Shown here in pieces: positions 11,901 through 24,043 of a stretch of DNA of 64,000 nt. Source of the stretch: Mytilus edulis (lineage: Eukaryota; Mollusca; Bivalvia; Mytilida; Mytilidae); NCBI RefSeq assembly GCF_963676685.1, contig NC_092354.1, positions 12,964,746-13,028,745 of the forward strand, written 5' to 3'. The stretch's first letter is position 1, and every line of letters starts with the position of its first letter. Position numbers and translations under genes: made by a program. The notes below the pieces were generated by a model. It did not search any database. It had not been told where the DNA came from and saw only the letters and a list, made by a program, of their open reading frames with translations.

Positions 11901-14900
11901 TAAATTTTGAAAAAAAGTTGATGTCTATAATTGTGTCCACATTGAAAAAAAAACATCTGTCTGTTGTATATGGAAGCGCAATGTAACTAAGCAGGTTGTT
12001 AAAAGAATATATAGACAAAATGCAAGTAAATGACTTAGAAGATTGTATGCAAGTGCATTTTATGAGTGCAGCATGTCGCTCAATACCTTTACATATTATT
12101 TTATTTTCTGAGATGTTATTGCAAACATTGTACATATACTGTATGATATAATAGTACTTTAAGTTACTTTGATGACATTTAATATTGATTCCGAATGAAA
12201 TGTGTTTACAATATGATTACAATAAACAAGTACATATTGATTCTACAAGTTGATGCACTTTAGTAATGTGTATTGTTATCTTTTAAAACCTTAGTGTTAT
12301 GTGCACTATTGAGTTGTAATGATTATAATCTGCTTCATTTGAATTCCAAGTTGAAACGTAAGCAGTTTCATTTTTGCAACTGGAATCAAGCAATCAATAA
12401 ATTAATCGATTATGTACACATCTTATAAAGATAATCAAAGAGTATTGAAACAATTTAGAATTTCTACATCCGTCTACGTAAATTACATTGCATAATCTCG
12501 ACGGTCCAACAACTGAAGTATTGACCAATCAGAATGTTGAACACGGAAACGTTCAAATATACCACACCATTTCTAAATGGTATATTCAACTATAGATTCA
12601 ACTAATTGCACTCACCACAATTGAATCCCACCAGAAATCTTCCAGCAATAACCATTTCATATGACGTGGCATGGCGACTGAAGAACATCAGACAAGCAGC
12701 AGCAATACCAGGTAGAGTATTTAATATCAGACCAAATTTTCTAAAATAATAAGAGAGTTATTCGTCAAAGAGACTTCAACTCTAGACATGCTAGACCAGC
12801 AAAATCTAAAACCATTTGTAGGTCAACATATTGCCTTTACAAATGTCAACCTTCTTACCGTCTATAACAGTTGAAAAGCTTGTCAAAGATCAGTCATAAT
12901 CAAAGTCTTATTATAATCGTGATTCATATGCTGAAAAACTTTCTTCAATCTATTTTCTTCTGGAGTAAGGGGGCAGTGGAAATCAAGAATCCCTCTGTCC
13001 ACCCCTACAAAAGATGAATAATCGTCCTCATGCAGTCTATGTCGTATGCACCCTGCCTGTGTAACTATTTCTAGCGTGCAGTTCAAGGTTATAACAAGGG
13101 TTCACTGAGCTTGATTGTTTTAATGGAAAGACTGCACATTCTTTTAAATCGTCTTTATTGGCGAATATACATAATCTTTCAAGATAAAATTCTGTATATT
13201 AGGTCTAGACAAAATAAGAATGTTGTTAAGACTATATATACTCGATTATATAGAACATTTCGATCTTAAATTTGACACATGTATTTACTTTATGTAAATT
13301 AAATTGAACATGTGACATGACGTCACTCGACAATGACATTGCATTTAAAATGTCTGTATTTGTTTAAAGATCAATACACCAAAGATACAACTTTGTCACT
13401 CACGACAGAAAGGGTTCAATGAGCTATTACCATCAATAATTAGCTTGTTTACACAATAATACAGCCGCGTAAATTTGGGTATCAGTCATTCTTGTCAATT
13501 TGATCAAGTAACATTTTCAATAAATTGGTAGGAACAATGTATTTTCAATTGTATTTCTAAACGTGGTGTACCTTCCAAAGAAATCTGCCCACCATCCCGC
13601 CATTAAACCTCCAATCATTCCCCCAACAGCAAAGATGGCCACCAACAATGAGTAAAGGTTGATCAGTGCATCCTCTGAGAATTCTTCTCCTGTTCGTTTA
13701 ATGTGAGTTCCATTCATAAAGTCTTTAATTTTCTACAAATATATGACATTGATAAAAGTAATGTAGGAAATACAGCAAAACACAAGTTCTTGATTTTGGG
13801 GTTGTAATTTGTCCCTTTGGTATCCTTTCGTTCCTCTTTTAATTGCTGCTAGATTTTTTGGGGTTTTTTTTGTTGGTTTTTATTATCGTTATTATCTGCT
13901 CTCGTCAGAATGTTAAGCAAATAGCAATCAATCAATAAATCGTCTGCGCTCACTTAAGGCAGACTTAAGACTAAATACGATTAAACTTATATCATGCTCT
14001 AATAAAGAAATGCGGATAGGAAACACAATTTGAAACTTTTCATTTTCAGAATTTAACGTTTCAAAATGCTGCATGTTTATAAAAATAAAGAGGAAAAAAT
14101 ACACTTTTGGTGATAACTATCCACCATTATAAACCCCCTACTACAAGGTGATTAACCGTAGTTAAAATAAACAATATTTTAAAATAATATTTGTTTGGTC
14201 CAGTTTAAACACATTAGGATGAGCATTTATGAGTTTTGATTTTGACCTCTTCAGACTTAATATCGCTTAATTTCTGAACTAAAGAATAGTCGAAATGATT
14301 GCCTGGGGAATGCATCGAAGGGACAATTGTGTTGGGGACTAAAGGGACTTTGCATATGAAGTAACCCTTTATACACACGCAGTATATGTCACAGCGTTCA
14401 GAAACAGGACAAATGTTACAACTTACTCCTTCCGGTGCATTGATAACTCCGGTGTTGAATCCGAACTGTAGAGATCCTAGAACAGCTCCAAAGACAGCTA
14501 GCATTAACCGCCCTGTTATTTTCTGAAATTTGAAGAACAGCTTGCCATATTTATAAGACTTTGGTGTTCGGTATTTACAAATATGATATATGTCGAATGT
14601 GGTTTGATCGTTGTGTTGATTTTTCATTGACATATACTTTAACATATTACGTTTGTTTTTTATGAGGATTGGATTCAAGACTTGGTGCTGTATGGTGTCT
14701 ACAAGGTTGTTGGTGAATGTTGAGGTATGACATCTGACTTTCGAAATTATTAAAGACTTCGGTACTCAATTTAAAACTGAATCAAATGAAAGAGTTAAAT
14801 GAAAGGCGTTGTTGACTTGCTGTCTTGTAGACGTATACTCCATTTTCGTACCGTAAATAAATGTCTAAACGCCTTTTGTTTTATGTCTGTTTATTTGTGT

Positions 14901-15441
14901 TTTTTCTTTATGCTGTTAAGTAACTGTCTGAAAGATTTATACTCCACGTGAATACCGCAGACAGATGTTCTTTTGTTCTTTTGTTTTTTTTTTTGTTTTT
15001 TTTTTCTATTTGTATATGCCCGATTTTGCCGTTCAGTTACTGTCTGAAAGACGTGTACTACACATCTGAACCGTCATTTGTTTTATGTCTTTTGTTTGCT
15101 TTTGATGCTCGTTTTTATTTACTGTGTGAAAGGCATTTAGTACTCCACGTATGTAACGTAGATAGACGTATTGACGACTTTTGTTTCCTATCTTTTGTTG
15201 TCGTTAATTTTTTGTGGTGTTCTGTTGTTGTAAAGTCCATGCGTGTTCCGTAAAGAGACCTCAAAACATCTTTTGTTTTATGTCTTTTTGTTTGTTTTTG
15301 CTGTGTGTTTCATCAATTACTGTCTGAAAGACGTATACTTAAATTGTCCTTTCTTTGGTAAATACATACCCCGTCTGTTTTTTCATTAATGGTCAGTTCT
15401 TTTTGTGACGAGACGCTAATGCTGATATCATCAGTAGACAT
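2983..15441 (-). CDS. Class I facilitative glucose transporter (SLC2A/GLUT family), 12 exons, 510 aa
   Basis: Plasma-membrane MFS transporter for facilitated hexose diffusion. Coding exons read on the minus strand: 15370-15441, 14427-14522, 13572-13732, 12616-12740, 11204-11374, 10497-10604, 8778-8866, 6835-6933, 6214-6426, 5736-5811, 3991-4118, 2983-3177. All junctions are GT-AG and phases agree; total 1533 nt. Seen: [10 protein letters not shown] (TM1, ~45-54), N-glycosylation NGT at 63, GRK at 109-111, ALGTLHQ ending at Gln179 (GLUT1 Gln161 position), PESPR at 226-230, the QLS motif QQLSGIN at 300-306, GRR at 352-354, GPGSIPW with Trp408, and PETK at 473-476. The GLUT1 Glu380 position is Ala400 (FFAIGPG), and no Asn stands at the TM8 position. 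Length equals the family norm. The start ATG opens the hydrophilic N-terminus [15 protein letters not shown] and SQGPRPAA favour class I; the exact paralogue (GLUT1-4-like) is not decided. Confidence 0.96.
4488..4936. repeat. Long imperfect inverted repeat (foldback element) in GLUT intron 10
   Basis: Two arms of about 215 bp (4488-4705 and 4720-4936) are reverse complements of each other around a short AT-rich centre near 4712 (TTATATAATTGATATAA). Landmarks: TGGCTGTGGCCATTGATTGA in the left arm against its complement at about 4890-4915. The short ORFs on both strands here are shadows of the palindrome. Transcribed as intron, it could form a long hairpin. Confidence 0.85.
5005..5401. mobile_element. 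TTAA-flanked MITE, copy 2 (inverted relative to copy 1)
   Basis: Starts TTAAGGATGTTCGCTACTCT and ends AGGAGCAAACATCCTTAA. It has about 17-bp terminal inverted repeats and lies in GLUT intron 10, about 70 bp from the foldback element. It aligns along its length with the reverse complement of 2550-2929 with many substitutions, so both copies are old. Confidence 0.8.
9316..9740 (+). repeat. Dispersed repeats (short 'ACCAGGATTACA' family plus pearl-like family A) in GLUT intron 6
   Basis: 9316-9390 matches the repeat at the window start. 9399-9740 is family A: it opens GTGTCCATAGTACACGGATG and contains one or two core units (ATTTTCTATGTTCAGTGGAC; AAAAACTTTAACCTGAAACT). A GGAC-rich simple stretch follows, and the end is a hairpin ATGCCCC...GGGGCAT. 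No ORF. Confidence 0.75.
12883..13086 (-). CDS. Exon-like open segment in GLUT intron 3, unknown
   Basis: A 67-codon frame ending in TGA, with balanced, charged, non-repetitive composition (for example [29 protein letters not shown]). Its GC is noticeably above the intron around it. It has no ATG of its own at the 5' end and no partner exon was seen. It may be a relic of a retrocopy or transposon ORF, or chance. I do not recognise the family. Confidence 0.15.
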   Translation of the reverse strand: MNCTLEIVTQAGCIRHRLHEDDYSSFVGVDRGILDFHCPLTPEENRLKKVFQHMNHDYNKTLIMTDL

Positions 15442-15491
15442 GTTGATAGGTTTGATATTTTAAGTCTATTTTAATCTAAATCTCTTCATCT
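15442..15491 (-). promoter_or_regulatory. Probable 5'-UTR exon start with micro-uORF of the GLUT gene
   Basis: Upstream of the GLUT start, the minus strand has a pyrimidine-rich stretch and CAG (15490-15492), a good splice acceptor. The transcript would then begin this exon at 15489 with an ATG that opens a 7-codon ORF, closed by TAG at 15466-15468. It is in frame with the main ORF but terminated before it. This predicts a non-coding first exon further upstream (above 15.5 kb), which I could not locate. The uORF could lower translation; that is inference. Confidence 0.4.
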
Positions 15492-16799
15492 GTAAAAAGA
15501 CAAGAATAACATTCAGGGTCATGTTTATTTAGTTTTTTTGAGTGATGTTAACGTATTTACTGTCTACTTTGTTTGATATTAAGCTTAAGTTCCTCAACTG
15601 AGGTCATCTGTGTAAAGAAAAGTCATATTTAAGGACGGACAACATACCATTTAAACTTCATAAATTACAAGATCAAAACGTTGAATGTTGAATTAAGTAA
15701 GATTGGTATGGGTTTTGGTGTTGGTTTTTGGCATTCTTTTGATTATAATGTATTGCCGTTACCAGAGGTCAAAATTCGTTTTACTTTGACTTAATGCAAA
15801 TTTTTAACTAAAGGGAATTTAATGCACATAATACTCCTACAACAAGAGGTTAATTCGGGTTATAAGTTCGTTTGCATACTATATAGTCAAAAGATGAGAA
15901 ACATAAGTTGTCGTTTAAACATATTAACATTACCCTAGTGTAATGCTTTTAAATAATGTTGTACATAATATAGCCTTAAGCTCTTTATAACTGCACTTGA
16001 AATACATTGATGTTTATACTAAAAAAAACGTAAAATGAACCTTCATTTGCATAACTTTGTGTTTGATCACCTTGAGACGTTGTTTGGCAAATATATGCAT
16101 ATTGAAATACTGTCAAAAACATATTAATAACATGATATATGATCCGTTATAATATTTTAATGTGTTATTGAAAACTAATCCAATGTAACATTTACTTAAT
16201 AACACGTGAAACAGCTAATATCATATATTCATATATTCATATTACTAAACGCTTCTTTCTTGTAAAATAAAAAGAAACAGCACAATGATCAGGATGGATA
16301 GCTGTTAAATGAAAAATTACCCTTCATTGTACCAAAGTACACAATGAGCTGAAAACTTAACAGAGTATTAAAATAAGCATGTTCACAAGGCAACAGTCAG
16401 TAAGACATGTTACCCTACCGGACACATTATGTGTTTTAAGAAATGTTGACATCAAAACATATGTAAAGCATTTTACACGACCAGTCTATTCAAAAATGGT
16501 TAAGTCCTGCTGAAAAACTCATCAAGACGCGGGTAGTATTTACAATTTAAGCAAGATGTTTGCTTAGATTAAAAATATTTATTTAGATTGAAAAGAGAAA
16601 ATATAATATATTTGACCAAACATCGAAATTCCCGTAGGAACTGGTCGATGGCATAGCATTCCAAAAAAGAGGAAAGATTATGTACTTAGTGAAAATATAA
16701 TTAGTTCATTACTTATTTGTATGTTGCAATGATGAGGTTACAAAAGTAAGACGTGCATATATCCCAAATTACTATATTGTAAACCCTTCAGAATGTAAA
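15492..16799. other. Intergenic, upstream of GLUT
   Basis: AT-rich with no gene recognised. It probably contains the GLUT promoter and a non-coding first exon, which I could not place. The coding-strand side of intron 1 (14.9-15.36 kb) has a loose repetition of TGTCTGAAAGACGTATACT-like phrases about 110-130 bp apart. Confidence 0.4.
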
Positions 16800-16934
16800 A
16801 TGAAAGCTTTGTTGTCTTTATGTAATATGAAAGCTTTGTTGTCTTTATGTAATATGAAAGCTTTGTTGTCTTTATGTAATATGAAAGCTTTGTTGTCTTT
16901 ATGTAATATGAAAGCTTTGTTGTCTTTATGTAAT
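16800..16934. repeat. 27-bp minisatellite, 5 exact copies
   Basis: The unit ATGAAAGCTTTGTTGTCTTT followed by ATGTAAT repeats five times without an internal difference (135 bp = 5 x 27). The lack of divergence means recent expansion or active homogenisation. Confidence 0.95.
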
Positions 16935-17232
16935 ATAAAAGTCCTATATATATAATTTATAAATTTTCACAAAATAAAACTTGTGAAATATCTATGATTA
17001 TGTTTCATATATTATCATCACTTACACATGTTACATGTATTCGACTGGCGATCTTAAGTCCAATTATCATAGCTCTGAATGATTTCAACGTGTTATTTTA
17101 AAATGTGTATACTAGTGAACAGATTACGTATTTAGATAAGATGAACTTATGTATATTTCTAGTTTCATTTGTCTGCCTCTTCTTTATACAGTATAAACTG
17201 TCTAGAGTGTTTATAAAACTTAAAGTTGGTTA

Positions 17233-17624
17233 CACAGCTACTTTTGCATATAGGTACTATTTCTGTACCCAAAATCTGTATTACTGGAAATCTTCTTAAT
17301 ATTCAGTACTATTTTGTTACTTTAAAATTATTGTAATATTTAGGTACCTGTATTTTACAGTACTTGATTTGTACTTAAAATTTCAGTACTACAAATGTTA
17401 CACCGTTACATTTTGAAAATTTGTCAATTTCAAATCTCTTTCAGTTATGGAATATTGTGATCACTATTGGTATTATTTCTGTACCAAAAATATGTTGTAC
17501 AAATCAAGTACTGTAAATTACAGGTCCTTGAATATTACAATATATATAAAGTAATGAATAGCACTAAACATTAACAGTAATTTTTTTTCAGTACAGACAT
17601 AGTACCTATGCAAAAGTAGCAGTG
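17233..17624. mobile_element. TA-flanked MITE with long near-palindromic arms
   Basis: Flanked by TA on both sides (17231-17232 and 17625-17626). The left end CACAGCTACTTTTGCAT and the right end ATGCAAAAGTAGCAGTG are inverted. Complementarity continues inward (GGTACTATTTCTGTAC against GTACAGACATAGTACC; GTACTTGATTTGTACTT against GTACAAATCAAGTAC), so most of the element can fold back. The TA target suggests Tc1/mariner-type mobilisation. No ORF of its own. Confidence 0.8.
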
Positions 17625-18018
17625 TAGTAATCCGTTGATGATATATCTATACGTATATATACGTTTTCATGTCTTATCATTTATTCTCAGAGCATTTATC
17701 AGTACTTATGTAAGCTAGCAGTGGTCATCATCTTTCATCAAGTACAGTAGACTTTGTCCTAAACAGTTGAATAATTGCACAGATAATTGACAAATGCATG
17801 GTACAAATATGCAACGATGAAATATATGCAAATATACTCTGTGAGAGTGTGAAGAATTTTATTGTAACTCAGTTGTTTAAAAAAAGAAATAAGAAATAGG
17901 GGAGAGGTAATTTGGAAAAATATGCTTTACGGCGGACGACAGAATCTGTCAGTGGCCCCCGAGTGGTCCCGTTGTATGTAACAGGAAAACAAAAACAAAT
18001 AACAAATAACATAATAAA

Positions 18019-18678
18019 ACAAGAATGTGTCCATAGTACACGGATGCCCCACTCCCATTATCATTTTCTATCTTCAGTGGACCGTGAAATTGGGATGAAA
18101 AATATAATTTTGCAATTAAATTAGAAAGATCATATCATAGGGAACGTGTGTACTAAGTTTGAAGTTGATTGGACTTCAACTACATCAAAAACTACCATGA
18201 CCAAAAACTTTAACCTGAAACTCCCACTTTGATTTTCTATGTTCAGTGGACCATGAAATTTGGGTCAAAAGTGTAATTGGGCTTTAAAATTAGAAAGATC
18301 ATATCATAAGCAACAAGTGTACTAAGTTTCAATTTGATTGGACTTCAGCTTCATCAAAAACTACCTTGACCAAAAACTTTAACCTGAAACTCCCATTTTC
18401 ATTTTCTATGTTCAGTGGACCGTGAAATTGGTGTCAAAAGTGTTATTGGGCTTTAAAATTAGAAAGATCATATCATAAGCAACTAGTGTACTAAGTTTCA
18501 AGTTGATTGGACTTCAGCTTCATCAAAAACTACCTTGACCAAAAACTTTAACCTGAAGTCGGATGAACGAACGAACGAACGAACGAACGAACGAACGAAC
18601 GGACGGACGGACAAACGAACGAACGGAGCCACAGACCAGAAAACATAATGCCCCTCTACTATCGTAGGTGGAGCATAA
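18019..18678 (+). mobile_element. Pearl/Helentron-like family A element
   Basis: Opens like the copy at 9399. It carries about three tandem core units of about 170 bp, each with CTATGTTCAGTGGAC, TTAGAAAGATCATATCATA and AAAAACTTTAACCTGAA. Next come (GAAC)9 at 18565-18600 and (GGAC)n. It ends in a hairpin around 18649-18678 (ATGCCCCTCTACTATCGTAG, then GTGGAGCAT). Core repeats plus an ACGG-type microsatellite plus an end hairpin is the layout I recall for bivalve pearl elements. The basic-arginine ORF here is only the microsatellite. Confidence 0.75.
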
Positions 18679-19898
18679 TAACAATCATAAACTAAAAACC
18701 TGACGTCCCATATGGTAAAATGTTTCAATGTTTTATAATATTTATTGTTCATGATGTGTCCACCTGTCAACTGGTCCCGGGTCAAAGAAATTACTTACGA
18801 TGCTAAGATAATACATGTATGAACATACCTTAAAATGTCGTTTTAAATTTACATCTCTACCACAATAAAAAGATTAGAAATAAAATCTCAGCTACACTGT
18901 ATTGATTAAAAGTTGTCACTTGTATATATTATGATGAAGCATGACTAGTGTATATATTTACATGTATATATAACTGTGTGTATTAAAACACATTCACGTG
19001 TATTGTGTATAAAATATATACTACATTGTACATGTTGTACATGTTGTACTAGTAGGTAAAGATTGTGTTTTAACTGAAATAATGACACGTACTTCTTTAT
19101 CAGGGTTATATCAGGGTTATTTATTGATCCCGGTATGAATAAGATGAAATGCACTTTTGAAATATATCCTATATAAGTATTTTATATGTATACTCAGCAA
19201 CAGAAATGCGACACTACCATTCATTTCTTTGGATCAACAATCTCTATTGCTAATGATTTTTTAAAGAATCGAAATAAGTAAAAACTTTGACAAATAAGTT
19301 CTTGAGCCATAAACATCAGATTCTGAGAACTCTTGGTACATGTATTTTCTGATTTTTTATTTCTTACTTCTCTAAAATCCACATTTATGTTCAACCGAAA
19401 AAAGAACATGTTGCAAAATTAGTGGGAACTGAGTTCGCGTGTATTTTTATATGGAAACATTTTGTTTTTATTCTATAACGATCAATTGAAATTGACTAAT
19501 CTCAGACTTTTGATATTTTTTAATTTTTTTCTGAAATCCAAAAAGTCGCCATTATCAAAACGAAAAAACCCGTAGATTAATTTTTAAAGTTATGCTATAC
19601 AGACATGTTGAAAAGTATCTATCAAAAAATAAAAACCTAAAAGACGTACTTAGTAAGTCAGTGCATTTCAAGTTTTTTTGGATTGACCTTCATCAGACAT
19701 TTGAAAATCATCGCTAAATATATGCATAACTATGTAGAACATTAAGTTAAGATTTATATGACTTAAAAATGCCCCAAAAATGGGAAGCTTAAATTCAGCT
19801 GAGGTCAATTTTGCTCAAGGACATCGAAAACGAACAAGCCTTTCATATTATGAAAGGCAATCAAGTTCCGATGTTGTTTTTGATTAAAAAATATGTAA

Positions 19899-20380
19899 GG
19901 GTTCCGCGGAACCCAGTGTCTCGCCTACTTTTGCTGTAAATTGCAGGATCAACAAAAATGAGGGAAAAATCAATAAAAAATATTCCGCTTGATACCATGT
20001 TTGGATTGTAGGAAGCTTCTGTCCAAGTTTGGTAAAAAAAAATCCTGGATAGTTTATGAATCTTATAAATGTTTTAAAAACTTTAACTGCAGACCGGATG
20101 TAATGTTAACTGGAAGAAAAAACTAAGTCCATTTATAAGTAAAATACAGATACACAGGTACAAAATATTAACAAAATGTCCTTCTAGATACTATCTTATG
20201 ATCATAAACAAGCTTCTGTCCAAGTTTGGTAGAAGTCCAGTATGGTTTAAGAAAGTTATTAAAATTTCAAAAACTTTAACCACAGAGTGAATATTTGTGG
20301 ACGCCGCCGCCGACGACGACGACGGAATGTAGGATCGCTTAGTCTCGCTTTTTCGACTAAAGTCGAAGGCTCGACAAAAA
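19899..20380 (+). mobile_element. Hairpin-ended repeat, family C
   Basis: Begins with a perfect 16-bp palindrome GGGTTCCGCGGAACCC followed by AGTGTCTCGCCTAC. It contains two related core units (CTTCTGTCCAAGTTTGGTA...AAAAACTTTAACY). A GCCGCCGCCGACGACGACG run follows, and it closes with a stem-loop (TTCGACTAAAGTCGAA inside an outer CTCGC/GGCTCGAC stem) and an A run. No ORF. Confidence 0.65.
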
Positions 20381-20519
20381 GCTTTCTCGTTTTTAGTTTG
20401 ATGACAACTACATGATTGTGTACTACTAGTAATTGCTAAAAACTTTCAAAATTTCAATTTTAGCAATATTCAAGCATTTATTAGTTTTGGTATCATGTCC
20501 AGAAATACTCCATGTTTCT

Positions 20520-20960
20520 TATTTTCAGTTCATTTATAAATATGTTTTAAGTGAAGTGTGGTGTCCATTTTCACTGAACTAGTACACATTTTTGTTAAGG
20601 GGCCAGTTAATTGAAGCCCGCCTCCGGGTGTCGGATTTTCTCGCTGTGTGGTAGGCCCATTGGTGGCCTCCGTCTGTTTTCTGTTCTTTGTTCGACTCTT
20701 TGACACATTCCCAATTTTCATTCTCAATTTTATCCAGTACATATGATTGTATAATGTGTAATGTCAATATGCTTACTTTGATCTACAGTTGCTAATTTAC
20801 TCTTCAATTTGGTCTCTACTGCATAGTTGGCTCATTGGCAATCATGCAGCACCTCTTACGAGACTGTAATTTGACTTAATATAGTTATTCTTACTTTACC
20901 CAATTTGGTCTCTGGTGGATATTGTTGTCTTAATGGCAATCATACAAAATGTCCTCATTC
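20520..20960. repeat. SINE-like dispersed repeat, family G, with adjoining fragments
   Basis: Contains TGTCCATTTTCACTGAACTA, GGGGCCAGTTAATTGAAG, CCATTGGTGGCCTCCGTCTG and TTTGACACATTCCC, matching 37318-37515 and 36567-36655 in the same order. 20780-20960 adds two short fragments ending GGCAATCATRCA that resemble the end of family F. No ORF. Confidence 0.65.
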
Positions 20961-20994
20961 TTATACTATTACACCTTGTTTTTGTTTGTTTGTT

Positions 20995-21180
20995 GTTAAG
21001 CAACATTTCTAGACTTTTCTTTGATGGCATACTTGTCATTAAGCAACTTCTATAGACTATTCTTAAATGGCCTACTCGTTTTTCAACTCGATTTGTTCCT
21101 TGATAAGCAACATTTCTAGACTACTGGTATTCTTAAATGGCCTACTCGTCATTAAGCAACTTCTATAGAATATTCTTATA
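20995..21180. repeat. Short tandem duplication (units of about 50-75 bp)
   Basis: The phrases AAGCAACATTTCTAGACT, ATTAAGCAACTTCTATAGA and TTCTTAAATGGCCTACTCGT recur alternately two to four times. It is a local tandem repeat of unknown origin. Confidence 0.6.
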
Positions 21181-22608
21181 CGATCCACATGCCAATAGAC
21201 CTTTAAAGATTATATATTAGGTTTTTTAATAAGCATACTTGTATTATATAACTTGATAACTTAATTAATAGCTGAAAATTAGAGGTTTCGTTCACTGAGC
21301 TGCAGTCAACACGAAATACAAGTTTTTCATTACATTCCTATATGACACTTGCTGTCTGCTCTTCTTATAAAAACGTGTTAATGGCCCTCCGTATATTTCA
21401 CTGGCTAGGGCTGTGTCTTGTGGTTATCGTGGACACTGGTTAAAGTCACATTTTGCATCTCCTAAATAAGCGTAGTTTGGTATCTATCCATCCGACTTTC
21501 ATTTTTTAGCTTTGAGCGTTCATAGTGAAGGTAAATACAGAAAGTCACTTCGAACGCATAAAATGTATTAAGTGTTATTTTAATTTTCTTATCATAGGGG
21601 AGGGGGCGCATATGTATACACCCTACGTCCTAAGGCTATTATGAATCCGCCACTGATATAAACTAATATCGAAGGTTAAAAACTCACCTAGCTAGAGACT
21701 CAATATCCTCATTTAAAAATTATCCGACTTCAGTTTCATAACATTTTCGGCCTTGTGCAACATGAGCGTGTCCAAATTTACCTGACACGTGGGAAACATC
21801 CATCAAGAGAAACATTCGTGTGTTTAAAGTTAGATTTTGAGAAGCACTTTGATTAAAACGATCTGAAGACTTTGCCAAACATGAGGGTTTATCTGTAGTT
21901 TATGTAATAGATAGTTATTGACAAAACAAAGGCTAGAAAAATAAAGAATATAAAACCAAATGAGCCAGAGAATAGAGAATAGTGGGGGGCTAAAATGATT
22001 ATGGTCAAAATCAATAAACAAATAGTATTTAAAAAGTTTTAAAACAAGATAATGAAGGGCCCTATCCACACCCTCAATCTTTCATTGATAAGCGGTGTCT
22101 TAAAGATAGTACAATTTATAAAATTTAAACCTTTCCGATTTTCATTCACTTAAATACTATCCAGTTCACAAGGACTTACGATGACTCTGGTCTATTATGG
22201 TATCGTGGCAAGTGGTCGTTTCAGAAAACTACAAAACCCCCTCGGAGCTATCATTGTTTCATTGTTTTGCTAGTGGAATAATATAAATTTTGACATTTCA
22301 TAAAGGCATCTTTTTTCAATCACAGAAACATTCAAAACAGAACTGCTCTCCAAATTGCCAAAATAAAAACAACATAAGGCCATTAAATAAAACAACCACT
22401 GAATCTCAACCTCAATCTCAACAACATATAGATCCTCATGTTTGACTCAACAATCGATCGAAATATTTGTCATTAAATGGAACAACTGTTTATGGTAACT
22501 TAACCTGTTTTACGCGTGTTCATTATTTATCATTTCATTTAGGTCACGTACGATATAAATAAATCTTCGAATTATATGGTCCTTTTTAAATAATAGGCTC
22601 TTCATACT
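21181..22608. other. Intergenic stretch without recognised features
   Basis: No gene or strong repeat noticed. 21595-21660 (GGGGAGGGGGCGCATATG...) looks like a degenerate GC-rich repeat fragment. Confidence 0.4.
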
Positions 22609-22610
22609 AA

Positions 22611-23694
22611 CAAGAGTGCACACACTGAAATGTCTCGCCTTCTTAACTAATCATTGATATTATGTTGATAGTCCTAAGTATAAAGCTTTATTACAACTGT
22701 CACATAAACTTAACATTAACCAAGATAGCTAAACAAAGACCAATGAACCATGAAAATGAGGTCAAAATCAGATGAACCATGCCGGGCAGACATGTACAGC
22801 TAACAAAGCTTCCATACAACAAATATAGTTGACCTATTACTGATAGTTTAAGAAAAATAGACCAAAACACAAAAACTTAACACTGTGCAATGAACCGTGC
22901 AATTGAGGTCATGGTCAAATAAAACCTGCGGGACTGACATATAGATTATAATATATTTCCATACACCAAATATAGTTGAACTTTGGCATATAATATTAGA
23001 TAAAAAGATCAAAACTTAAAAACTTAACTTTTACCACTGAACCATGAAAATGAGGTCAAGGTCAGATGACATCTGCCCGCTAGACATGTACACCTTACAA
23101 TCATTCCATACAACAAATATAGTAGACCTATTGCATAAAGTATGAGAAAAACAGACCAAAACACAAAAACTTAACTATAACCACTGAACCATGCAAATGA
23201 GGTCAAGGTCAGATGACACCTGCCAGTTGGACATGTACACCTTCCAGTCGTTCCATACACCAAATGTACTAGCCCTATTGCTTATAGTATCTGAAATATG
23301 CACTTGACCACCAAAACTTAACCTTGTTCACTGATCCATGAAATGAGGTCGAGGTCAAGTGAAAACTGTCTGACGGGCATGAGGACCTTGCAAGGTACGC
23401 ACATACCAAATATAGTCATCCTATTACTTATAATAAGAGAGAATTCAACATTACAAAAATTCTGAACTTTTTTTTTCAAGTGGTCACTGAACCATGAAAA
23501 TGAGGTCAAGGACATTGGACATGTGACTGACGGAAACTTCGTCACATGAGGCATCTATATACAAAGTATGTAGCATCCAGGTCTTTCACCTTCTAAAATA
23601 TAAACCTTTTAAGAAGTTAGCTAACGCCGCCGCCGCCGGATCACTATCCCTATGTCGAGCTTTCTGCAACAAAAGTTGCAGGCTCGTCAAAAAA
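22611..23694 (+). mobile_element. Hairpin-ended repeat, family B (full-length-looking copy 1)
   Basis: Opens CAAGAGTGCACACACTGAAA then TGTCTCGCC. It contains about six tandem core units of about 140 bp (AATGAGGTCAAGGTCAGATG, GACATGTACACCTTACA, ACCAAATATAGTAGACC). A GCCGCCGCCGCCGG run follows, and it ends in a hairpin (TGTCGAGC...GCAACAAAAGTTGC...GGCTCG). Related copies: 54691-55762 (plus), 42323-42924 (minus) and a fragment at 36725-37080. No coding capacity. Confidence 0.75.
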
Positions 23695-24043
23695 GAATGT
23701 TTTGTGGAAATAAAATGTAAATTGGCAAATAAAAATTACGGAATCGTAAAAAGTTCCATGTAATGTAATTATAATCAAACTGCTTAATTTTTCATATATA
23801 TATTTTTTTCATAGTTTTACACACATTTGTATTCGCTTCGCAACCTAGCACAGGCACCATTGATGTACATGCCAACTTCAAAAGAAAATGTTTGAAGTGT
23901 ATGAGTTGTAATTTGAACTTCATGTCGTGTTGTCCTTTGTCAATTTCGTACCACTAAAAGAACGATCACATGATTTTAAAATTTGACATGTGGTTTTTTT
24001 AAACGTTGATTCGTCCGTGTTTTGATTTTTAAAATGACAAATA

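Noticed and set aside
14214-14678. 154-codon minus-strand ORF as a single exon
   Set aside because: Only 14427-14522 is exon; the rest is intron read through on both sides.
18498-18785. Arg/Val/Ser-rich minus-strand ORF
   Set aside because: Translation of the (GAAC)n/(GGAC)n microsatellite of family A.
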